From Phycisphaeraceae bacterium (lineage in GTDB: Bacteria > Planctomycetota > Phycisphaerae > Phycisphaerales > Phycisphaeraceae): DNA of 39,534 bases. The translations under genes and the position numbers were made by a program. Positions 1 through 6,207 of the stretch are shown in pieces. The notes under the pieces are model-generated. The model ran no database searches. It was not told where the DNA came from and saw only the letters and a program-made list of their open reading frames with translations. The stretch lies in NCBI GenBank assembly GCA_019634195.1, contig JAHQVV010000162.1, positions 1 through 39,534 of the forward strand, in the 5' to 3' direction. Within the stretch, counting starts at the first letter, position 1; every line of letters starts with the position of its first letter.

Positions 1-302
1 TCGGAGTAGGCCCCCTCGGCCCGGAAGGTCGCGACCTCGGTGACGAAGCGGCCCTGGCCCTTGGGCGCGGCGGTGTAGACGATCACGACGCCGAACGCGG
101 CGCCTACGGCCGCGGATTCGGGGAAGATCGTCTGCACCTGATCGGGCGTCGCGTCGGTCGCGGCGTCGTAGTCCTTCGGCTCCTGGCCCATCAGCGCGTC
201 CCGCACGCAGCCCCCCGCGAGGTACGCGATGTGGCCCCGCTTGCGCAGTTCGGCGATGATCTGCACCGCCGCGAGGCGGGGGCTAGTGATGGGCTGGGCC
301 AT
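1..302 (-). CDS. CCA tRNA nucleotidyltransferase / poly(A) polymerase family, N-terminal part
   Basis: About 100 N-terminal residues are present and the gene runs off the left edge. The translation begins MAQPITSPRLAAVQIIAELR and then shows the class II nucleotidyltransferase signature: a GG-x-VRD motif (AGGCVRDALMG) followed by KDYDAATDA, whose D-x-D-like acidic pair binds the catalytic metals. Next comes the usual 'T.ATPDQVQTIFP...VGAAFGVV' stretch. This family adds CCA to tRNA 3' ends or poly(A) to RNA; the N-terminus alone does not separate the two. The ATG start (complement of 300-302) is the natural one, just before the conserved helix. The gene is divergent from the small lipoprotein gene to its right. 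Confidence 0.85.
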   Translation of the reverse strand, partial: MAQPITSPRLAAVQIIAELRKRGHIAYLAGGCVRDALMGQEPKDYDAATDATPDQVQTIFPESAAVGAAFGVVIVYTAAPKGQGRFVTEVATFRAEGAYS

Positions 303-412
303 AGGCGGGAGTGTAGCGGACGATTAGAGCATTTTTTCGGACGGTCCAGGTTGTGACACCTACAAGCGTGGGATAGACTTGGGAGAGGTCAAGCACCTCA
401 GGAAATCAGGCG

Positions 413-628
413 ATGATCAGGATGGGACAGGTGTCTTTAATGACGTTGGCTGGTTTGGTTTGGCTCGCTGGCTGCGGCACGAACCCGCTGAGCAGTGACC
501 TGCCCCGTACGCCGTATGGCCGATATCAGGCCCTGCGCGGGGGCGAACCGCCCCAGGAAGAGCTGGATTCGTTCGGCAATTCCCGCCCGGCACTGCGTGC
601 AAGACTTCGGCCGATGGACCGGCCCTAA
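413..628 (+). CDS. Small putative lipoprotein (71 aa), unknown function
   Basis: The product has a short hydrophobic signal (MTLAGLVWLAGC) with a lipobox LAGC, so it is probably a lipid-anchored envelope protein of about 50 mature residues. The mature part (PRTPYGRYQALRGGEPPQEE, then PALRARLRP) is Arg/Pro-rich and ends abruptly. I do not recognise a domain. Short lipoproteins with an 'R.P..RY..LRG...D.FG..RPALR.RL' layout are, from memory, seen in other planctomycetes, which argues for a real gene. ATG at 413 and ATG at 422 are both possible starts; an AGGAAAT stretch lies just upstream. The amidase-fold gene follows 111 bases downstream on the same strand and could share its transcript. Confidence 0.6.
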   Translation: MIRMGQVSLMTLAGLVWLAGCGTNPLSSDLPRTPYGRYQALRGGEPPQEELDSFGNSRPALRARLRPMDRP

Positions 629-739
629 GGCAGCTTGCCCAGACCGCCTGACCGGCAAAGGCTGGGCCACGAGTACTGAACGCGCGATTTTTATCGCACT
701 TTCCCGCACAAGTTTCAAAGATAAGAAAGGTATCAGTCG

Positions 740-1447
740 ATGAAACGTAGGGTTACAAGACGCCGGGTGGAACATGGCGTCACCTTTCATCGACTTGCCA
801 GTGGGAAGAAGCGGTTGCTCGATCAACGCACATTACGGGTTTTGGGTTCGCTCGTCGTCGGGATGACGTTGGTCAGTGCGATCCTCCTCGCCCTTGAGCC
901 CGACCCCGGCTACCGCACCAATGCGTGGTCGCTCACGGCATTGGATATGTCCAGCGATACTGCACGGGACGAGATCCTTGGCGTGCCCGACGGCCGGAAG
1001 TGGAACTACATCATCATCCACGACTCTCGCGGCGTCACAGGCAACGCGAAGGAGTTGGATAAAGCTTGGAACCTTCAGTATGCCCGCCAAGGCCTGCCCG
1101 CAACACGCGGCGCGGGCTACCATTTCGTCATCAACGACCGGGAAGGCCGTTCTGACGGCGAAGTCGAGATCGCCCGCCGATGGAAAGACCAGCTCGCTGG
1201 TGACTACATTGCTGGTGAGCAGGCGGACAAATGGAACCGTGAGGCGATCGGTGTCTGCCTCATGGGGGATGCGGACAACCGGCCCTTCAGCGACGATCAG
1301 ATGGACGCGACGGTCAAGCTCGTTCGGTTGCTTCAGCAAGCCTACGACATCCCCCGCAGCAGGGTCTTCTTGCACACCGGCCGATCCGCTGATTCCTTGG
1401 CACGGTTTTTCCCGGCTGGCGAGTTCCGCAAGCAGATCCGCGAGTAG
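740..1447 (+). CDS. Membrane-anchored N-acetylmuramoyl-L-alanine amidase-like protein (Amidase_2/PGRP fold)
   Basis: The 235-residue protein has a basic cytoplasmic N-terminus, one membrane segment (about 33-52) and an extracytoplasmic Amidase_2-like domain (about 86-230). Recognisable landmarks are WNYIIIHDS with H94 (first zinc ligand position), GYHFVIN with H128, GVCLMGD, the 'FSDDQMDATVKLVRLL' helix and VFLHTGR with H212 (second zinc ligand position). Active members cleave the amide between MurNAc and the peptide stem of peptidoglycan. The segment that normally carries the third ligand and reads roughly 'TACPG..F' is ARFFPAGEF here, without Cys or an obvious Asp. The enzyme may be inactive or use another ligand, for example as a peptidoglycan-binding protein. 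ATG at 740 has AAAGG about 10 bases upstream. Confidence 0.75.
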   Translation: MKRRVTRRRVEHGVTFHRLASGKKRLLDQRTLRVLGSLVVGMTLVSAILLALEPDPGYRTNAWSLTALDMSSDTARDEILGVPDGRKWNYIIIHDSRGVTGNAKELDKAWNLQYARQGLPATRGAGYHFVINDREGRSDGEVEIARRWKDQLAGDYIAGEQADKWNREAIGVCLMGDADNRPFSDDQMDATVKLVRLLQQAYDIPRSRVFLHTGRSADSLARFFPAGEFRKQIRE

Positions 1448-1723
1448 CCGCCGGTCCAGTTCTGATCAACATAATCGATTCACCGGCCGATTCTACCGAC
1501 CGTTTTTCTGTCTAAGCTTATCCTTAGCAAGAACTTAGCCGATATTCGCAATGGCTGGTAGTGGCAGTGCGCCGTTTGATTGTTCGCCTGCTTGTTGCTT
1601 GCGGCCGCGTAAAGGCGTAGAGTATGTGCATACGTTATACGGTTATTCCGAGACAACCAGGGAATGCATCGCGTTGTAAGTCGCCCTCTACGCGGGGTTT
1701 AGGGCTTGACGCGTTGCCCGGCA

Positions 1724-2611
1724 ATGGCTGAGTTTCACCAGATCGCGGGCTTTGACGTGGTAGCGACCCTCGGAGAGGGTGCTGCCAGCAAGCTGTATCG
1801 TGTCCGTGACAAGCATGGCAAAGAGTTTTGCCTCAAGCGAGTTGTCAAGGATTCACCGAGCCAACAACGCTTCATCGACCAAGCGGTCGCCGAGTACGAG
1901 GTCAGCAGACACCTCGATTCGCCACTGATCCGAAAAGTCCACAAGCTGATCCGCCAACGGGCCCTGCTGCGAACCAGCGAGGTGCTCGTGCTGATGGAGT
2001 TGGTCGAGGGCCGGACGATCGAGACGGTCAAATTCAAAGGGATGATCGGCTACTGCAAGCTGTTCCACGCCGCGGCCAAGGGCCTGCATCACATGCACGA
2101 GGCCGGCTATATCCACGCCGATATCAAACCCAACAACATCATGGTCACACGTGAGGGCATGGTAAAGATCATCGATTTTGGCCAGAGCTGTAAGAACGGC
2201 ACGGTCAAGGAGCGGATCCAGGGCACGCCGGACTACATCGCCCCCGAGCAGGTCAAGCGCCAGCCGATCACCCCTAAGACCGATCTCTTTAACCTCGGCG
2301 CCACGATGTACTGGCTGCTGACCGGCCAGCGTGTGCCGACGATGATGCCCCGCAAAGACCGAGGTGAGACGATACAGCTCCGCACGGAGGAAGCGGAGAA
2401 GTCGTTGCAATCGCCCATCGCTCTTGTGCCGACTTGCCCGCCGGCCCTGTCGAACCTGATCCTCGAGTGTGTTGCCAAGTCGCCAGATGATCGACCCAGC
2501 CATATGCAGGAGGTCATGGACCGTGTCGAGATCGCCGCGGGTCAGGCTAAACGCAATCAGCCCGAGGCAGAAGAGGACAACGTTACGGATGATTCGCTGG
2601 CCAAGAAGTAG
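1724..2611 (+). CDS. Soluble serine/threonine protein kinase
   Basis: A compact Hanks-type kinase domain fills the 295 residues: glycine loop LGEGAAS (about 17-22), ATP-anchoring K38 (CLKRV), alpha-C Glu E57, catalytic loop HADIKPNN (131-138, base D133), metal-binding DFG (151-153), and APE (173-175) after GTPDY. The usual HRD is HAD, so this is a non-RD kinase and probably not switched on by activation-loop phosphorylation. There is no membrane helix or sensor domain, only a short acidic/basic tail, so it should act in the cytoplasm on an unknown substrate. ATG at 1724 gives the natural start (MAEFHQIAGF); an in-frame TTG at 1706 would add six residues. A strong hairpin follows the stop codon. 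Confidence 0.9.
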   Translation: MAEFHQIAGFDVVATLGEGAASKLYRVRDKHGKEFCLKRVVKDSPSQQRFIDQAVAEYEVSRHLDSPLIRKVHKLIRQRALLRTSEVLVLMELVEGRTIETVKFKGMIGYCKLFHAAAKGLHHMHEAGYIHADIKPNNIMVTREGMVKIIDFGQSCKNGTVKERIQGTPDYIAPEQVKRQPITPKTDLFNLGATMYWLLTGQRVPTMMPRKDRGETIQLRTEEAEKSLQSPIALVPTCPPALSNLILECVAKSPDDRPSHMQEVMDRVEIAAGQAKRNQPEAEEDNVTDDSLAKK

Positions 2612-2612
2612 C

Positions 2613-2646
2613 CGTATAGAGCCTGTTGGAGGACAGGCTCTATACG
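2613..2646. repeat. Perfect 14-bp inverted repeat directly after the kinase stop codon
   Basis: CGTATAGAGCCTGT (2613-2626) and its exact reverse complement (2633-2646) flank a 6-base loop TGGAGG. The hairpin begins two bases after the TAG stop. There is no T tract on either side, so it is not a classic intrinsic terminator. It could protect the 3' end of the kinase transcript or be a small palindromic repeat. Confidence 0.7.
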
Positions 2647-2700
2647 CACTCAAGTGCCCTGATTCATTGGGATTACGCGATTTTTCTTGTTGTGATGGCC

Positions 2701-2730
2701 TTGCTGTTCGTTAAGGGTCAGGGTTATACT
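2701..2730 (+). promoter_or_regulatory. Candidate promoter giving a possibly leaderless transcript
   Basis: A TTGCTG (-35 like, 2701-2706) and a TATACT (-10 like, 2725-2730) are 18 bases apart. The ATG of the next gene begins seven bases after the -10, so transcription would start at or next to the start codon. No clear ribosome site lies before that ATG, which fits leaderless translation. This is motif reading only. Confidence 0.35.
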
Positions 2731-2736
2731 TCTTGC

Positions 2737-5019
2737 ATGAATAACCTTAGTCCTTTGCGTGGCTTGCTCACTGTCCTGATTGTGATGAGTTGTTTTTTCG
2801 CATGCTCCACGACGCATGCCCAGGGCAGCAAGCTGACCGATGAACAGGTCGACGACGCGGTCGAAGCGATCAAGGCTTTCCTCTACAAGGCCCAGGCCGA
2901 GGACGGCGGCTGGTACGGCGCATACCACTCCGGACCGCAAGAACCCGAGTCTAAGAACAACTGGGGCCCGACCGCGATGGCGGCGCTCGCGTTGATCGTC
3001 TCCGGCGAATCGCCCCAGAACCCAAAGATCAAGAAGGCCCTTGAGAAGCTGGCCGAGGTCGAGATCACCGGCGTCTATTCTCTGTCCATGCGGGCACACG
3101 TCTGGTCCTACCTGCCTCAAGACATCTTCGGCAAGCTGCTGCTCAAGGACGCGGACACTATGCTCCGCTCGTCCTACGACAAGTCACGGTTCAACTACCC
3201 TGTCGCTAAAGAAAATGAGTCAACCATTGGCAATCAAGGCAACCGCATCGATAACTCCACCACGCAGTACGGGGTGCTCGCGCTGTGGCAGGCCGACAAA
3301 CGCGGCGTCAATGTGCCCGATGGTTTTTGGCTTGACGCGATCGAGAACTTCCTGGGCCAACAATCGGAGGCCGACGGCGGCTGGGCCTACTCCGGCAACC
3401 GCAACACGACCCAGTCGATGACTCTCGCCGGCCTCACCGTCATGTTCGTCGCTCAGCAGGAACTCTACCGCGATCAGAGCAAGCCCAACGCCAAGGTCAC
3501 CGCCTCGATCGAGAAGGGGCTGAAGTATCTCAACGAAAACTTCAATGTCGGCGACAGAGTCCACGGTGGTGCAAGCTACATGTGGTACGGCTACGAGCGC
3601 GTCGGTCTCGCCTCGGGCATCAAGTACTTCGGGGGCAAAGACTGGTTCCAAGAAATCGCCCAGCAGATCGTTGCCAAGAAAGCCAACTACGGCAGTTCGA
3701 TCCATACCGCCGCCTTCGACCTCATGTTCCTGGCCCGCGGCCGCGTCCCCGTCTGGATCAACAAGCTCCAGATCCCCGGCACCGCATGGAACAACCGGCC
3801 CAACGACGTCTACTTCCTCAACCGTTTCATCTCCGAGTACCGCGAGCACGAAGTCAACTGGCAGGTCGTCGGCATCGAGTCTAACCCCCGCGAGTGGATG
3901 AGCGCGCCGCTGATGTGGATCAGCTCCGACGGTTCCATCGACTGGACCGACGAACAGGTCGGCAAGATCAAGACCTATATCGATCTCGGCGGGACCGTCA
4001 TCGTCAACCCGGAAGACCGCTCCTCCAGCTTCCGCGCCAGCATCGAAGACCTGGCCGAGAAGATGTACCCCGAGCTGAAGTTCGAGGCCGCGACACGCGA
4101 GCACCCCATGGCCAACCTCCTCGAGGGCAACCCCCGCGGCTCCAAGAAGCCCGAGTTCGAGATCCTCAGCAACGGCGCCCGCGTGCTCATGATCATGCCC
4201 AAGAACGACTGGGGCATGATCTTCCAGAAAGACGAGAAGCCCAATCCCGACAAGACCTCGGCCTGGCGCGACATCGTCAACATCTACGGCGTTGTAACGG
4301 ATCGCGGCGAACTGACCCCGCGACTCTCTAGCCCGTGGGTTGGCAAGAAGCAACGCGAGACCACCGGCACCATCAAGGTCGTCATCCCGCAGTGGGAAGA
4401 CGAGGCCGGCAAGATCCATGAGACCGACGTCTACCGCGTGATGAAAAACATCATGCACAACGAGACCGGCCGAGCGCTCGACGTGCAGACCCTGCCGCTG
4501 TCCGAGCTCGCTGGAGCGGGGCCATCGCTGCTGCACATGGTCGGTGTCAACGAGGTCAAGATCACCCCCGCAGAACGCGACGCGATCTCGGCCTACGTCC
4601 AGTCCGGCGGCACCGTCCTGATCGAGAACCTCGGCGGCATGGGCAAGTTCGCGACCTCCGTCCGTGACCAGCTCAACCCGCTCTTCCCCGGCACCGAGGA
4701 CAAGGTCAGCACACGCAGCGACATCATCACCGGCCGGAACCTGCCGGAGGGCTCGACCAGCAACCGCCGCGTCGTCTACCGCAGCCTCGTCATCCAGCGG
4801 GCCAACCCCGACGGCCGACTGCTGCTCCGCGGCTGGGAGAAAGACAAACGATACCCGGTGCTCTTGTCCTACGAGGACCTGTCCCTGGGCATGCTCGGTG
4901 TCAAGCAGTACGGCATCAACGGCTACAGCATCAAGAGCGCCCGCGACCTGATGATTAACATCCTTCTCGACGCCGATAAAGCCAAATCCGCCGGCAACGC
5001 CGCAGCCGCGGCGGAGTGA
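2737..5019 (+). CDS. Exported cyclase-repeat (alpha/alpha toroid) + DUF4159 protein
   Basis: The 760-residue product starts with a signal peptide (MNNLSPLRGLLTVLIVMSCF, cleavage probably after THAQ). The next 350 or so residues resemble prenyltransferase/squalene-cyclase repeats: 'AIKAFLYKAQAEDGGWYGAY', 'YGVLALWQADKRGV' and 'QQSEADGGWAYSGN' are typical QW-like turns. The cyclase catalytic DXDD motif is not seen, so enzymatic cyclisation is unlikely. The C-terminal half matches the DUF4159/GATase-like planctomycete domain: FLNRFISEYREHEVNWQVVG, 'WISSDGSIDWTDEQVGKIKTYIDLGGTVIVNPE', then a second 'AISAYVQSGGTVLIENLGG' unit. Relatives are commonly encoded near DUF58 and MoxR genes, and a DUF58 gene is convergent here. 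An in-frame start at 2626 would add 37 residues that look unlike a signal peptide, so I prefer 2737. Confidence 0.8.
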   Translation: MNNLSPLRGLLTVLIVMSCFFACSTTHAQGSKLTDEQVDDAVEAIKAFLYKAQAEDGGWYGAYHSGPQEPESKNNWGPTAMAALALIVSGESPQNPKIKKALEKLAEVEITGVYSLSMRAHVWSYLPQDIFGKLLLKDADTMLRSSYDKSRFNYPVAKENESTIGNQGNRIDNSTTQYGVLALWQADKRGVNVPDGFWLDAIENFLGQQSEADGGWAYSGNRNTTQSMTLAGLTVMFVAQQELYRDQSKPNAKVTASIEKGLKYLNENFNVGDRVHGGASYMWYGYERVGLASGIKYFGGKDWFQEIAQQIVAKKANYGSSIHTAAFDLMFLARGRVPVWINKLQIPGTAWNNRPNDVYFLNRFISEYREHEVNWQVVGIESNPREWMSAPLMWISSDGSIDWTDEQVGKIKTYIDLGGTVIVNPEDRSSSFRASIEDLAEKMYPELKFEAATREHPMANLLEGNPRGSKKPEFEILSNGARVLMIMPKNDWGMIFQKDEKPNPDKTSAWRDIVNIYGVVTDRGELTPRLSSPWVGKKQRETTGTIKVVIPQWEDEAGKIHETDVYRVMKNIMHNETGRALDVQTLPLSELAGAGPSLLHMVGVNEVKITPAERDAISAYVQSGGTVLIENLGGMGKFATSVRDQLNPLFPGTEDKVSTRSDIITGRNLPEGSTSNRRVVYRSLVIQRANPDGRLLLRGWEKDKRYPVLLSYEDLSLGMLGVKQYGINGYSIKSARDLMINILLDADKAKSAGNAAAAAE

Positions 5020-5047
5020 GCTATCTTTCAAAACCTAGCGAAGGAAG

Positions 5048-5073
5048 CACCGGCGTCACTGCCGGTGTTTTTT
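5048..5073 (+). terminator. Rho-independent terminator of the DUF4159 gene
   Basis: CACCGGC (5048-5054), a 6-base loop and GCCGGTG (5061-5067) are followed by six T. It lies 29 bases past the stop codon. Confidence 0.85.
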
Positions 5074-5167
5074 CTTTCGTGCGGTTTCAATTTGATTCCA
5101 GCGCTGCTTATCCCCTCTCCAGGGGAAGGGGTTTCAATCAGCTACAGCTCTAAACGTTTTATGAGCA

Positions 5168-6076
5168 CTAACGCGCTCTTGCCGCGCGTTGTTGCAGGTA
5201 CCACCGCAGCACCGCGATCAAGGGCTCGGTCGTGTCGACGAGTACATGGTCCATCCCGCGGGCGGCCAGTGATCGGCGGAGGGTCGAGAGGTGCGCTTCA
5301 ATGAGCTGCTGGTAGCTGGCCGCGACTTGCTGGGGCCGGGTGTTCACGGCCGGGCCTGCTTCCGGGTCGATCATCCGGAGCCCGCGCGACTCGGTAGGCA
5401 GGGCTCGTTCGTCGGGCGTCAGTACCTGAAACACGACGATCTCGTGGCCGGCAAAACGCAGGCGGTCAAACACGTCCAGCATTGGCTCGGTTTCATCCAG
5501 GAGGTCGCTTACCACCGCGATTGCGGCCTTATGGCCGCGCAGCGTGTGCGCGAGCTGCTCGAGCGACCCGGCGAGGTCGGCTTGTCCCGACGCAGGCTCG
5601 GCCTGCTCCAGGTCGGCGAGCATTATCTGCAACTGCCGCAGCGACCCGGTCGGCGGGTGCAGGCAGCGCAGCCGCTTGTCGAACACGCCGAGCGCCGCCC
5701 GGTCGCCTTGGCGGATCGACAGCGTCGTCAGCGCGGCGGCGAGTTGCTGGGCGACCGCGAACTTTGTCGCCTGGTTGGCTTGTGGCTTGCCTTTGAGCCC
5801 CGCGAAATCCATCGACGCCGAGCCATCGACCATGACGTGCAGGTTCAGGTCCGTTTCGCGTCGGTAGCGTTTGAGGTAGTAGCGGTCGGTTCGGCCGTAG
5901 CGTTTCCAGTCGATCGACCGCAGGTCGTCGCCTGGCGTGTAGGGGCGGTAGTCGTGAAACTCGATCCCGCTGCCGCGCAGAGGCGAAGCGTGTCGGCCGG
6001 TGTACAAGCCGTCAACCAACTGCTTGGCTGCGAAGTACAGGCCGTCCAGGCCGGCGATGGGATCACGCTTGGGCAT
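5168..6076 (-). CDS. DUF58 domain protein (von Willebrand factor A-like)
   Basis: The 302-residue protein shows the DUF58 core: LVDGLYTGRHASPLRGSGIE, then YRPYTPGDDLRSIDWKRYGR and TDRYYLKRYRRETDLNLHVM. It continues into a vWA-like fold with a degenerate MIDAS motif, VDGSASMDF (D-x-S-x-S), near residue 105. DUF58 proteins usually work with a MoxR AAA ATPase and BatA-type membrane proteins in envelope or metal-insertion functions; neither is in this window. The start at 6076 (MPKRDPIAGLDG) begins at the conserved region and has GGAG close upstream. Longer starts at 6142 (ATG) and 6175 (GTG) add sequence that does not look conserved, and they approach the divergent comEC start. The gene is convergent with the DUF4159 gene. 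Confidence 0.85.
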   Translation of the reverse strand: MPKRDPIAGLDGLYFAAKQLVDGLYTGRHASPLRGSGIEFHDYRPYTPGDDLRSIDWKRYGRTDRYYLKRYRRETDLNLHVMVDGSASMDFAGLKGKPQANQATKFAVAQQLAAALTTLSIRQGDRAALGVFDKRLRCLHPPTGSLRQLQIMLADLEQAEPASGQADLAGSLEQLAHTLRGHKAAIAVVSDLLDETEPMLDVFDRLRFAGHEIVVFQVLTPDERALPTESRGLRMIDPEAGPAVNTRPQQVAASYQQLIEAHLSTLRRSLAARGMDHVLVDTTEPLIAVLRWYLQQRAARAR

Positions 6077-6207
6077 CGCTCCATCATAAGGCTTGTTAGC
6101 GGTCCGGCTGCAGGGGTCGGTACCTTGTAGAAGGGATTTCATCGATTGGATATCACCATCGTAGGGGTGTGACACGTTCTGACAGCAGCGATGGGTACAC
6201 TACCCCG

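Noticed and set aside
318-340. Remnant of the 28199 palindromic element (TTAGAGCAT before the first lipoprotein gene)
   Set aside because: Only nine bases match and no partner arm is found nearby.
1613-1693. GCGTAGAG/CTCTACGC inverted repeat before the kinase gene
   Set aside because: Eight-base arms about 64 bases apart are not unusual for a window of this size and have no other support.
3220-5031. 603-codon open frame on the minus strand opposite the DUF4159 gene
   Set aside because: Long open antisense frame caused by high GC; composition (Val/Asp/Gly/Ala runs) mirrors the codon use of the real gene, which has clear domains.
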